NCBI GenBank assembly: GCA_023434855.1
Contig: JAEYSJ010000073.1
Span: 15,019 to 79,018 of the forward strand
Direction of reading: 5' to 3'
DNA: 64,000 nt
Source: Bacillota bacterium
GTDB lineage: Bacteria; Bacillota_C; Negativicutes; JAEYSJ01
The translations under genes and the position numbers were made by a program. Below are positions 17,815 through 26,512 of the stretch, one piece after another. The stretch's first letter is position 1. Every line of letters begins with the position of its first letter. The notes beneath the pieces are model-generated. The model had not been told where the DNA came from. It saw only the letters and a list, made by a program, of their open reading frames with translations, and did no database searches.

Positions 17815-18483
17815 CTAATCAAATTTATAGCGTTTCCTGTTTATGTATTTAGCTATCGAGTCACCTCCCCACTGTACTCCTTGCACCAGAATAATCAGAA
17901 TAACGACAGTGGCGATCATGATATCATCCCGGTACCGCATGTACCCGAAACGGATGGCCAGACTTCCCAGTCCGCCGGCGCCAATTGCCCCGGCTACTGC
18001 CGTAAAGCCGGTAATCGCTATAATGGCCAGCGTCACGCCGCGGACAAGGGATGGAAGGGCCTCAGGAATCAGCACTTTGGTAATGATCGTAAGCGGATTG
18101 GCGCCAATTGCCATGGCGGCTTCGATTTTACCAAAGCTGACTTCTTTTAAGCAGTTTTCAATAATCCTGGCCAAAAAGGGAGCTGATCCGATCGACAGAG
18201 GCACCACGGCTGCTGTAGCGCCAAGGGTTGTTCCCACGATAAATCTTGCCAGGGGAAGCAGGACAACAATTAAAATAATAAACGGAAAAGAACGCACAAT
18301 ATTAATGATTGTTCCAAGCCCCTTATTGACTCTGGGAGCCTCCAGCACATGTCCCTTCTCGGTGACCACAAGAATGATACCCAGCGGCAAGCCAATCGCC
18401 AGCGCTGCAAGAGTGGACAGTATTACCATGTATGCGGTTTCTCCCAGACCGGTTAACAGCAGCTCTAACAAATCGTCGTTCAA
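17815..18483 (-). CDS. metI: Methionine ABC transporter permease
   Basis: 222 residues with five to six membrane helices and the MetI-type loop EAAMAIGANPLTIITKVLIPEALP (EAAMAIGANP then LIPEALP). It forms the membrane channel with MetN. It overlaps the metN end by 4 bp (ATGA-type), and metQ follows after 28 bp. Confidence 0.92.
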   Translation of the reverse strand: MNDDLLELLLTGLGETAYMVILSTLAALAIGLPLGIILVVTEKGHVLEAPRVNKGLGTIINIVRSFPFIILIVVLLPLARFIVGTTLGATAAVVPLSIGSAPFLARIIENCLKEVSFGKIEAAMAIGANPLTIITKVLIPEALPSLVRGVTLAIIAITGFTAVAGAIGAGGLGSLAIRFGYMRYRDDIMIATVVILIILVQGVQWGGDSIAKYINRKRYKFD

Positions 18484-19259
18484 ATTCCCTCCCCCTCCCT
18501 GTATATTCTTTGGGCCTGGAAACCCTGCAGGATACTAATAAACCTTTTGGCAGTATCACTTTCAGGGTTTAGGAAAAACTTTTCCACAGGCCCGCTTTCA
18601 ACGATTTGTCCGTCCTCAATAACAGCCATATTGTTGCAAATATGTTTCAATACATCAAGTTCGTGAGTAATTAATACAATAGTTAGTCCCAGTTTTTTGT
18701 TGATATCTTTCAGCAGTTCCAATATGGAAAAGGTTGTTTGCGGATCAAGGGCTGAAGTGGCTTCATCGCTAAGCAGTACGTCAGGTTTATTGGAAAGTGC
18801 CCGTGCGATACCCACCCTTTGCTTTTGTCCGCCGCTTAATTGCAGTGGATAAGCCTTGGCTTTATCTGTCAAGCCCACCAAATCTAAAATCTGTTCCACC
18901 CTGCTGTTTATAAGGTTTGAGGGATAACCGGCAACTTCCAGGGGAAACGCCACATTTTCAAATACCGTTTTAGCATCAAACAAATTAAATTGCTGAAAAA
19001 TCATGCCTATTTTTCTTCTCGCCAGTCTCAGCTGTTTCTTACTCATGGCAGTAATGTCCTGATCCTCAATAAGAATAGTGCCGGAATCCGGTTCTTCCAG
19101 TCGGTTCAGACACCTGATCAGCGTTGACTTTCCTGCCCCACTAAAGCCGATAATACCAAAGATATCCCCCTTTTGAATCTTCAGGTTTATATTATTTAGT
19201 GCTTTGATGCTGGCATGTGGTGTAAGATAGGTTTTGTTAACATTTTTTATGGTTATCAT
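18480..19259 (-). CDS. metN: Methionine ABC transporter ATP-binding protein
   Basis: 259 residues. Walker A GFSGAGKST (38-46), Q-loop MIFQQFNLFDAKTV typical of MetN, signature LSGGQKQRVGIARA, Walker B VLLSDEATSALDP and switch VLITHELDV. It lacks the ~90-residue C-terminal ACT-like regulatory domain (NIL domain) of E. coli-type MetN, so it may not be inhibited by internal methionine. The ATG at 19259 (GAGGTGG upstream) is chosen over 19322, whose extra residues have no family match. Confidence 0.88.
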   Translation of the reverse strand: MITIKNVNKTYLTPHASIKALNNINLKIQKGDIFGIIGFSGAGKSTLIRCLNRLEEPDSGTILIEDQDITAMSKKQLRLARRKIGMIFQQFNLFDAKTVFENVAFPLEVAGYPSNLINSRVEQILDLVGLTDKAKAYPLQLSGGQKQRVGIARALSNKPDVLLSDEATSALDPQTTFSILELLKDINKKLGLTIVLITHELDVLKHICNNMAVIEDGQIVESGPVEKFFLNPESDTAKRFISILQGFQAQRIYREGEGI

Positions 19260-19344
19260 GGATTCCCACCTCACTGTGCTAATTTCTGTGCATCGATCCC
19301 TGGCTAATAAAACTCCTCTCATTAAATTTAACTCATACTGGACC

Positions 19345-19413
19345 TGAGAAGGCTTGGTTCCGCACCTATTTTACAATACATGCGAAACCAAGCCTCCAGT
19401 ATTTCTGGTCAAC
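19345..19413 (-). promoter_or_regulatory. Conserved leader, copy 6 (metNIQ, gene-proximal of a tandem pair)
   Basis: Variant GTTGA, stem CCAG/CTGG, AGGC, hairpin GGCTTGGTTTCGC / GCGGAACCAAGCC. The tail is TTCTCAGG without a T run, so this copy may not terminate by itself. Its sister, copy 7, lies ~50 bp upstream. Confidence 0.75.
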
Positions 19414-19465
19414 TTCGGGTAATGCGAATATTTACTTACTGTTGCGAAATTCGTAATTTCCGGCA

Positions 19466-19528
19466 AAATGAAAAAGCTGTATCCCATAATAAATGGGACA
19501 CAGCCTCTAGTTCTTTTGACCAGTCAGC
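19466..19528 (-). promoter_or_regulatory. Conserved leader, copy 7 (metNIQ, promoter-proximal of a tandem pair)
   Basis: GCTGA, stem CTGG/CTAG (one G-T wobble), AGGC, hairpin GGCTGTGTCCCAT / ATGGGATACAGC, then TTTTTCATTTT. Confidence 0.8.
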
Positions 19529-19556
19529 ATGCCTCTTTGCATTTCGAATTAAAAAT

Positions 19557-19585
19557 ATTTTACATCTGTCAAAAATAATTGTCAA
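19557..19585 (-). promoter_or_regulatory. Sigma-A promoter for metNIQ
   Basis: Minus strand -35 TTGACA (19585-19580), 17-bp spacer, -10 TAAAAT (19562-19557), upstream of leader copy 7. The rest of 19586-19807 has no gene; an A/T-rich inverted repeat (AGAAAGAAA / TTTCTTTCT, ~19739-19780) may end the neighbouring gene. Confidence 0.6.
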
Positions 19586-19807
19586 TACCCATACCGGGTT
19601 TCGTTTTCATTGCTTTAGCTTCTCATTGTTTTAGCTATACGGTTTTTTAGTACTGATTGGGTTCAAACTCTTTTTAGGAAGATATACTAACTCCATATTT
19701 TACATCTACTTTGCCCCTAGCTGTCATTATCTAAACTAAGAAAGAAACAACCTAGTGTTATCACAGATTATTTCTTTCTGTATATTCTGAGCGACAACCA
19801 TGACATT

Positions 19808-20626
19808 CTAACTTTTTGCTGTATACCGTCTTGACTGCCCAATGGGACATGAGTTTCGGCAATTGAAACAAACATACATGTACTGCACAATGCCTGCTTG
19901 CCACAGTTCCCAAAAGGAATTATCCATAAACAATTCTTTTTGCTCTCTAGGAGGGCTGTTCACGAACTTTTGCCAGAAAGAGATGGTACCCCTTAATCCA
20001 TGAGGCTGAATATATGGGCTGCATTTGCCGATATCGGTTTTGCCTTCCTCATCGAGAGCCCCTACAGGACAGCTTTCAACGCAAAAGTTGCAGTGGTTAC
20101 ACAAATCCTCTTTCACCGGAGAATCAGCAGGCAGATCGAGATCGGAGAGCACTGCTGAAAAGATCATCCGAGCACCATGCTTGGGGTGAATCACCAAGTT
20201 GTGCCGGCCAAAAGTACCCAACCCTGCAGCAACCGCTGCATGGCGCAGGGATACTTCCGCGATCCCGCCTTTGCTCATATCTATTGGAAATGAATACGGC
20301 ACAGTCATGGCCCTGGCATCGTATTCTCTTTCAATAAACCGCGCCAATCTGTAATTACAAGTTTGGGAAAACCTAATAAGATCCAGTCTGCCGTTCGTGG
20401 CAATCTGCCTGTTCGGACTGTCACAGTTGGAGGTTTCTTTATAGGCGAGTACGATCATGGACTTGGCTTCAGGGAAGATTGATTCCATTTTCGTCGACTT
20501 GGGGCTGTTGTAGCTGGATACCGCTGCGATACCGACATCATCCACGCCAAGCCTGATAACGAAATCCTTGATTTTTCCCTTCATCTCCGTCAACTCATCT
20601 TTAATTTTTTCACCGATAGTGCTCAT
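19808..20626 (-). CDS. 4Fe-4S double-cluster oxidoreductase, QueG-like
   Basis: 272 residues. Two ferredoxin-type motifs lie in the C-terminal half: CNHCNFCVESCPVGAL and CFNCRNSCPIGQ. The N-terminal half holds the SLRHAAVAAGLGTFGRHNLVI block of epoxyqueuosine reductase-like proteins and related reductive dehalogenases (SLRHAAVAAGLGTFG then RHNLVI). QueG proper is a corrinoid Fe-S enzyme of ~380 residues; this one is much shorter and lacks the HEAT-repeat tail. It is likely a corrinoid- or electron-transfer Fe-S protein, reaction unknown. RBS AGGAGG. No sulfur leader in front. Confidence 0.7.
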   Translation of the reverse strand: MSTIGEKIKDELTEMKGKIKDFVIRLGVDDVGIAAVSSYNSPKSTKMESIFPEAKSMIVLAYKETSNCDSPNRQIATNGRLDLIRFSQTCNYRLARFIEREYDARAMTVPYSFPIDMSKGGIAEVSLRHAAVAAGLGTFGRHNLVIHPKHGARMIFSAVLSDLDLPADSPVKEDLCNHCNFCVESCPVGALDEEGKTDIGKCSPYIQPHGLRGTISFWQKFVNSPPREQKELFMDNSFWELWQAGIVQYMYVCFNCRNSCPIGQSRRYTAKS

Positions 20627-20671
20627 AAGATCAGTCCTCCTAAATTTATTCTCTATTTAGTTAGACTGTTC

Positions 20672-21484
20672 CTAGAACAAAAGGTTAGGTAAAAGTGGCC
20701 CACTTTTTTTTGCAAATCCTTCTTTGAGCATCTCTGCCATTTCTTCATCAGTTCTTGCCCAATAAACGTTCCGATATATATCGCGCAAGTCGCGCAGGTA
20801 TATTTTTAGCTTGTCTGGAATAGTAATCTTGGCCGTAGGATTGGTTATACAATCTTTTGTAACTCCCCCATGTGATCGAACCGCTTTAACCCACTGTTCA
20901 CAACGGCAGGAATTTGATTTATTAATGAAAGAACACCTGCTTTCCATGTAGCCGATTAATCTTTTTTTAGCCTGATGCAGTGTTGTTTTGAGTGTACCGA
21001 CAGTGCATTCCAATATTTCGGCGGCAATTTTATAGGGTAAATCTAATCCTATTACCAAGAAAAAGGCCTTTCTCTGGTGAAGCGGCAGGCATTCCGTAAA
21101 GCCAATCATGCAGATCCGCATTACTTCATTAGCCACTAATTTGCTTTCCGGATCGTTAGCGGGATTAGGATCGATCAATTCCGTTTCAGAGCAACCCAAC
21201 CTTTCGAGAGTTTCATAAATGGGTAATTTCGCTCTTTGTCTCATATAATCGCTGGCAACATTGATGGTGATGCGACATATCCAGGTAAAAAATGAACTGT
21301 CTGCCCGAAAGGTATGAAAGGAACGAAAAGCCCGTAAAAAAGCTTCCTGGGTTATATCTTCGGCATCATTACGACGGTCGGCAGCTGAGACTCCTCTGTT
21401 GGCTAGCCCGAAAGCCAGTCTATATACCTTGACATAGTTGTCACGGTATAGTTGCTCAAAAAGCTCGGAGGAGTTATCATACAT
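20672..21484 (-). CDS. ECF-type RNA polymerase sigma factor with long Cys-containing C-terminal extension
   Basis: 270 residues. Sigma region 2 (ITQEAFLRAFRSFHTFRAD, FTWICRITINVASDYMR) and region 4 (LPYKIAAEILECTVGTLKTTLHQAKKRL, i.e. a helix-turn-helix, AEILECTVGTLKTTL) are clear. After region 4 comes a C-x8-C-x-C element (CSFINKSNSCRCEQW) and ~80 further residues. ECF factors are usually ~180 residues, so the tail probably has a sensory or inhibitory role. No anti-sigma gene is adjacent. RBS GAGGTG. The 618-bp gap to the + gene at 22103 separates it from pair C. Confidence 0.85.
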   Translation of the reverse strand: MYDNSSELFEQLYRDNYVKVYRLAFGLANRGVSAADRRNDAEDITQEAFLRAFRSFHTFRADSSFFTWICRITINVASDYMRQRAKLPIYETLERLGCSETELIDPNPANDPESKLVANEVMRICMIGFTECLPLHQRKAFFLVIGLDLPYKIAAEILECTVGTLKTTLHQAKKRLIGYMESRCSFINKSNSCRCEQWVKAVRSHGGVTKDCITNPTAKITIPDKLKIYLRDLRDIYRNVYWARTDEEMAEMLKEGFAKKSGPLLPNLLF

Positions 21485-21850
21485 AATATCACCTCGTTTT
21501 TGCTATCATCCAAAGGATAACAATATGTATCTTAATTATTATCAGAAGTAATAATCGATTCAACTCTCATATTCATTCAACTAATTTCTATAAATTTCCT
21601 GTACAAGATTACTTCAATATACTATAGCGACTTTGATAATACAATTAAGTTATTATATAAAAAGAAAGGATCTCCAGTAACTCCCCCTATACCCAGCGAC
21701 GGTGATCTGCCAGCTTGAGTCTGTCGTCTATTCGTTGATATTGTAAAAGAAGAAGCCGTCCTGGTGCGTATACCGCTGCCGTTGATACTGTCGGTAAGTC
21801 TGGCATTATTACGCTATCGGATGTTAAGCTCTTCCCCTAAGGTAAAATTC

Positions 21851-21880
21851 TTGACACATATTAAAATAGGCGATTATAAT
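21851..21880 (+). promoter_or_regulatory. Sigma-A promoter for pair C
   Basis: Plus strand -35 TTGACA (21851-21856), 18-bp spacer, -10 TATAAT (21875-21880), ~95 bp before leader copy 8. The preceding 21485-21850 holds no gene I can support. Confidence 0.72.
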
Positions 21881-21974
21881 AAGAATACAAAATAAATTCT
21901 ATCACTTTAACTGTTCAATAAGCATATTCATACCTAAAGTCTGCTTGTGATATTTAAATTTAATATCGAGGAAC

Positions 21975-22045
21975 GCTGATTAGTCAAAGAACTAAAGGCT
22001 AGTGAAACATTGTGAGAGATGTTTCATTAGCCTTTGTTTTATTTT
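21975..22045 (+). promoter_or_regulatory. Conserved leader, copy 8 (before pair C, only plus-strand copy)
   Basis: GCTGA, stem TTAG/CTAA, AGGC, hairpin GGCTAGTGAAACAT / ATGTTTCATTAGCC, then TTTGTTTTATTTT. Found on the plus strand exactly where the one plus-strand nitrogenase-like operon begins, so its orientation follows the gene. The RBS AGGAGGAGG follows. Confidence 0.88.
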
Positions 22046-22102
22046 AATGCGAAATAATGATTATTAAGAAAACCCAGAACCATAAGAGGAGGAGGAAAAT
22101 TT

Positions 22103-23566
22103 ATGCCCATTAACTTAAATGTTACTTCGGCAGGAACCCGTGAAACCAGGTTAGGATCAATTACAGGTTATTCCGGCAATCTTCAGGACTTGGTTCACCA
22201 GAGTAAGTGCGGAACACTGCAGGAAAAAGAACGTTGCTTTAGTCAGTCAAGTTCTTGTGACGCCGGTTGCGCGTTAAGCCAGCTTGCCTACATTAGGGAT
22301 GTTGCCGTGATCAATCACGCGCCCTCGGGATGCACAGCGATGTCTTCAACGATTATTGTCAATCATACTCAGCTTGCAGCGAAAAGGGGCGTTTCCTATA
22401 ATACTGTTTTCCTGGGAACGGATATGGACGAATCTGATACGATTTTTGGCGCTACAGCCGATCTTCGAGAAATAATTATTCAAGCATATAACCGTTACAA
22501 ACCTAAAGCGATTTTCGTGGGGACTTCCTGTGTGTCCGGTATTATCGGTGAAGACGTGGACAGTGTTATTACCGAACTAAAATCCGAACTGCCTATTCCT
22601 TTAGCGCCGGTCCATTGTGAAGGATTCAAATCAAGAGTGTGGGCATCCGGCTTTGACGCCGCGGATCATGCTGTGATTACCAGCATTGTAAAGCCGCCGC
22701 AAACAAAGCGAAATGTAATCAACTTTAAGAATTTTAATGAAAGCGCCAGAAAAGAAATTATTGAAATTTTTGCCAATTTTGGTGTTGAACCCTTTTTCCT
22801 TTATGCCAATACAACGGTGGAAGAACTTACTCATCTGTCGGAAGCGCTGGCCACCGTGTCAATATGCGGCACGTTGGGAACATATTTAGGCAACGGCTTG
22901 GAACAAGAATATGGCATCCCGTATGTTAAGACCATCAATCCGTTAGGCATTGTCGGCTTCGAAACCTGGCTCAGGGAAATCGGCCGGGTTATCCATAAAG
23001 AAGCCGAAGTAGAAGCTTATATTGAACAGGAACGGGCATTTTACCTGCCTAAAATTGAAGAAATTAAAAAAGAACTCAAAGGAATTCGCGCGGTTCTGGG
23101 AATGGGAGCAAGCTTTGCTTTTCAGGTATCACGTGTACTGCAAGAGCTTGGAATAGAAGTAGCCTGGGTAGCTTCCTGGCATTTTGACAGAAAATACGAC
23201 AATAATGAAATTCCCCCCTACCTTGAATATTTGTTAAAAGAAAATCCTGATTTAAAAGTAAGTGTCAGCGATCAGCAAAATTTCGAAATTCTGAATATAT
23301 TAAACACCCATAAACCAGATATTTATATTGCCAGGCACCCAGGTACCACCGTCTGGGCCATCAAACAAGGGATTCCGGCCTTCTTTCACGCTGATGAATA
23401 TAAGACGTTTGGCTATAGAGGCACCCTGGACTTTGCCCAGACAATACTTGATACTATCCGCAACAGAAGCTTTGAGCAAAATCTGGCAGCCAGAATTACG
23501 CTTCCTTATTCCGATTGGTGGTATAAACAGGATAATGCATCATTCCTAAAGGAGGATTTGAAATAG
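22103..23566 (+). CDS. Nitrogenase component 1 alpha-like protein (NifD-like), pair C
   Basis: 487 residues. P-cluster cysteines: Cys56 or Cys52 (SSSCDAGCAL), Cys77 (APSGC) and Cys143 (TSCVSGIIGEDVD). Cys255 (SICGTLGTYLG) matches the NifD cofactor cysteine. The cofactor-histidine region reads GIPAFFHADEYKTFGYRG, where a histidine lies one residue from the expected site. It is close to pair B (shared LGSITGF/Y start, IFGAT, CEGFKS). AGGAGGAGG RBS. The partner starts directly after the stop. Confidence 0.85.
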   Translation: MPINLNVTSAGTRETRLGSITGYSGNLQDLVHQSKCGTLQEKERCFSQSSSCDAGCALSQLAYIRDVAVINHAPSGCTAMSSTIIVNHTQLAAKRGVSYNTVFLGTDMDESDTIFGATADLREIIIQAYNRYKPKAIFVGTSCVSGIIGEDVDSVITELKSELPIPLAPVHCEGFKSRVWASGFDAADHAVITSIVKPPQTKRNVINFKNFNESARKEIIEIFANFGVEPFFLYANTTVEELTHLSEALATVSICGTLGTYLGNGLEQEYGIPYVKTINPLGIVGFETWLREIGRVIHKEAEVEAYIEQERAFYLPKIEEIKKELKGIRAVLGMGASFAFQVSRVLQELGIEVAWVASWHFDRKYDNNEIPPYLEYLLKENPDLKVSVSDQQNFEILNILNTHKPDIYIARHPGTTVWAIKQGIPAFFHADEYKTFGYRGTLDFAQTILDTIRNRSFEQNLAARITLPYSDWWYKQDNASFLKEDLK

Positions 23567-24868
23567 ATGCCGAAAATATTGGATCAACCCAGATACAAAT
23601 GCGCCATGGCTGCCATGCAGACAGTCCAGGGAATCACCAAGGCCTTGCCGATATTGCATTCAGGCCCCGGCTGCGCCGATAAGCTTCAGGCAGGAAATTA
23701 TGGCGGTTCAGGACATTTTGCGCCCCGGGTTTTCCCTTGCACCAATCTAAATGAAAAAGACGTGGTTTTTGGCGGCTCAGAACGCTTACGGGAAACCATT
23801 GAAAACGCGCTTAAAGTAATCAATGCCGACATGTATATTGTATTAAGCAGTTGCTCTTCGGAAATCATCGGCGACGACATGGAAGAGGTAATCCGCTCCT
23901 TCCGGGATGCGGAAAAACCCGTGATTTTTGCTTCAACAGCGGGATTTAAGGGAAATAATTATCTGGGCCACGAATGGGTTGTTCAGGCGATTATCGAGCA
24001 ATATCTAAAGCCCGCGCCGCAAAAAACCAAAGGGCTCGTGAATATATGGGCCAGTGTCCCTCAACACGACCCCTTCTGGTATGGAAATTTGTTTGAATTG
24101 GAAAACCTGGTTGCCCAGCTTGGCCTGACCCCTAATACAATTTTCGGCTATGACCGGGGCGTCAAGAATATCGATAAAATCCCGGCAGCCGAACTTAATC
24201 TGCTTGTATCGCCTTGGGTTGGTCTGAATAATGTGAAGCTTTTACAAGAGAAATTTGGCACACCTTATTTGCATCTTCCCACTCTTCCTATCGGCTCTTT
24301 TGAGACAAGTAAATTTTTACGGGCCGTGGGAGAATTTGCGGGCGTCGATAAGCAAAAAGTTGAAGACATTATCACAGAGAATGAGAGAAAATATTACTAT
24401 TTTATTGAACGGTTCGCCGATGTATTTCTGGAAACCCGTGTTATGTCCAAACGGTTTGTTGTCGTTTCCGATGCTCAATACTCATTAGCCGTAACCAAGT
24501 TCCTGGTTAATGATGTCGGTTTATTTCCTTCAAAGCAATATATCACCGATAACACGCCAATTGAACATCAGGAGCAGATTAAACAGGAATTTAAAAAATT
24601 GAACTATGGGATTGAAGCGGAAGTAGCCTTCCTCTCTGACGGCTATCTAATCCAGAATGAAATTCAAGATACGTATTTCCCCGGGTATCCTCTAATAATC
24701 GGCAGCTCGTGGGAAAAAAAAGCAGCGGAAAAAACTCAGGCACATTACCTGGCAGTTTCCTGGCCGGTGAATGAAAGGCTGGTTATTAACAGCTCCTATG
24801 TCGGGTATGGTGGTGGACTTAAGCTTCTCGAAGACATTTATTCAGTAGTTCTTACCAGATTTAATTAA
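23567..24868 (+). CDS. Nitrogenase component 1 beta-like protein (NifK-like), pair C
   Basis: 433 residues. P-cluster cysteines Cys12 (QPRYKCAMA), Cys36 (SGPGCADK) and Cys96 (LSSCSSEIIGDD) are present. The start codon abuts the TAG of the alpha gene; the RBS AGGAGG lies inside it, so the two are coupled. It groups with beta B. A hairpin terminator follows at 24926. Confidence 0.85.
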   Translation: MPKILDQPRYKCAMAAMQTVQGITKALPILHSGPGCADKLQAGNYGGSGHFAPRVFPCTNLNEKDVVFGGSERLRETIENALKVINADMYIVLSSCSSEIIGDDMEEVIRSFRDAEKPVIFASTAGFKGNNYLGHEWVVQAIIEQYLKPAPQKTKGLVNIWASVPQHDPFWYGNLFELENLVAQLGLTPNTIFGYDRGVKNIDKIPAAELNLLVSPWVGLNNVKLLQEKFGTPYLHLPTLPIGSFETSKFLRAVGEFAGVDKQKVEDIITENERKYYYFIERFADVFLETRVMSKRFVVVSDAQYSLAVTKFLVNDVGLFPSKQYITDNTPIEHQEQIKQEFKKLNYGIEAEVAFLSDGYLIQNEIQDTYFPGYPLIIGSSWEKKAAEKTQAHYLAVSWPVNERLVINSSYVGYGGGLKLLEDIYSVVLTRFN

Positions 24869-24925
24869 ATAGAGTGTAAATGGCATTTTTGTAGAGGAAA
24901 AAAAGTGAAAAGTCTCCTAAAAATC

Positions 24926-24955
24926 TGCCCGACCAATTTATTAATTCGTCGGGCA
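24926..24955 (+). terminator. Terminator after pair C
   Basis: Stem TGCCCGAC / GTCGGGCA with a 14-nt loop, followed by TTATTGCTTTATT. Confidence 0.75.
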
Positions 24956-25149
24956 TTATTGCTTTATTACCCCTAAAGCCTAACCCCATGTTCCCCGATT
25001 TCCTATTTTATGATATCATAATTCTTAGCATATCAATTTGTATGTTAAGGTGGTTAAGTAATTCTGATTCCCAATTAGCCGGTAATGCTTTTGAAAGAGC
25101 ATATTTGTTATTATTTTGCAACGATGAGGTTTTAGTGAAAGAACATGGT

Positions 25150-25510
25150 GATGTCATCCATTTCCCTGCTTTACCTGACCAAAAAATCCATCATAAAATC
25201 CGGTGATAAAACAAATTACCGGGATTTTTAACGGCAGCATTTTAGGAGGCTCTCCGGCCTCCTCTTCTTTGTTTATGCAGGGTATAACGGTTGCCAAAAA
25301 TGCCATCGGCAAAAAAAACAGGATAATTTTGACCACAGTCTCATTGGGAAACAACAGAATAACCTTGGAACCGAGAAAACCGCCCAGCAGCGAAAATACA
25401 ATTCCTCTACTGACTACTTCCCAAATTACTTTTTTATTTATGACAAAATTAAGAAGAGGGCCGGAAAGCCCCAGCGTTGGCTGTCCCCTCCATTTTGGGG
25501 ATTAGCGTCT
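25150..25510 (-). pseudogene. Degraded TSUP (TauE/SafE) sulfite/organosulfur exporter-family gene
   Basis: Minus-strand translation gives TauE/SafE family pieces: LLNFVINKKVIWEVV, FSLLGGFLGSKVILLFPNE and CFITGFYDGFFG. The first ~40 residues are missing, there is no start codon in frame, and the reading frame breaks right at the second GFYDGFFGPG-type motif; what follows no longer resembles the family. TSUP proteins move sulfite, sulfonates or thiosulfate, so a sulfur-linked exporter gene has decayed beside pair C. Confidence 0.65.
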
Positions 25511-25565
25511 TTATTTCTCAGCTACACAAACAAATAATCCCGTGATTGGTACCGGCGCAGAATAA

Positions 25566-26480
25566 TTATTCAACAACTCCCCAGGCATAGTGAGTGTGGT
25601 CAGTCGCATGATAGTCATCTGAACGTCCTTGGAAGTAACGTCTTTCGATTTCAGACGGATCTAAGTTCTCATGGAGACATAAACCTAAACTTGCAATGTC
25701 TATAGCAAGTTTAGACGGTTCAAAGCCTGTGATAATTGGTTCACCTGTCCGTTGCGTATATTGTTTCCATCCTTGCATACGAGGAGCCACTTTCTCAGGT
25801 ATAAATGCATCGGCATCGTAATAATCGAAAATAATACTGCTGCCTGTTGGTACGATATTGGCAATAGTACGTAATGTGGCAAATACTGTGTCACGCGATA
25901 AGTAATAGGTGACACCCAGCCAGCTAAAAAAAGTTAAAGCATTTGAGTCAAAGAATGAACGGTTAAGTGCTGTTTTCAAATTTTCCTTTGTAAAATCCAC
26001 TGGGACAAAGTGTAGGTTCAATGGTTTCTCCCAGCCTAACTCGTCAATACGTTGGCACTTGGACGCTTGGGTTGCGGGATGGTCGACCTCAAACACACGA
26101 AGCTGATTTACCATGTCCGGACGACGAAACGCAAAGGTATCCAGTCCTGCCCCAAGGATAACATATTGTTGCACTCTCTGTTTTTTTACCGCTTCTTCAA
26201 GATTGTCTTCTGTAAATCTTGCGCGACTAATCATGTCGGGTGTCGACGTGACGTTCTGAATAAAAAACGCCAAGGCGTTCGCTTGGCTAGAAAACGTCTT
26301 ATCAGGGAATCTGTTTTCCGCTATCTTCGTAAATTGCTGAATGAATAATTCACGTTCTGCGTGCGAAAGTAATTGAAACGCCAAAAAGTCGTTAAATATT
26401 TTCGGGTCATCATGTTCGGCATGATAACCACGCTCGAAAGCAGCCATCAATGCAGTAATACTTACTTGATTTTCCTCCAT
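25566..26480 (-). CDS. Class I SAM-dependent methyltransferase, leucine carboxyl methyltransferase (LCMT/TcmP) family
   Basis: 304 residues. Family signatures: FSSQANALAFFIQ and RARFTEDNLEEAV near the N-terminus, then the SAM-binding QQYVILGAGLDTFAFR and the acidic VFEVDHPATQASK. LCMT-like bacterial proteins methylate carboxylates of small molecules, often in secondary metabolism. Substrate unknown. The C-terminus ends in THYAWGVVE. Good RBS (AGGAGGAGATGAG). No sulfur leader. Confidence 0.85.
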   Translation of the reverse strand: MEENQVSITALMAAFERGYHAEHDDPKIFNDFLAFQLLSHAERELFIQQFTKIAENRFPDKTFSSQANALAFFIQNVTSTPDMISRARFTEDNLEEAVKKQRVQQYVILGAGLDTFAFRRPDMVNQLRVFEVDHPATQASKCQRIDELGWEKPLNLHFVPVDFTKENLKTALNRSFFDSNALTFFSWLGVTYYLSRDTVFATLRTIANIVPTGSSIIFDYYDADAFIPEKVAPRMQGWKQYTQRTGEPIITGFEPSKLAIDIASLGLCLHENLDPSEIERRYFQGRSDDYHATDHTHYAWGVVE

Positions 26481-26512
26481 CTCATCTCCTCCTTTGTTTC
26501 ACGACACCCTCT

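Noticed and set aside
19345..19528. SAM-I (S-box) riboswitch before metNIQ
   Set aside because: SAM-I needs a four-way junction of over 100 nt with a kink-turn and pseudoknot; this leader is ~65 nt with two hairpins and lacks those motifs.
21485..21850. Gene or transposase remnant in the gap before pair C
   Set aside because: Short open stretches exist on both strands but none gives a recognisable family or has an RBS.
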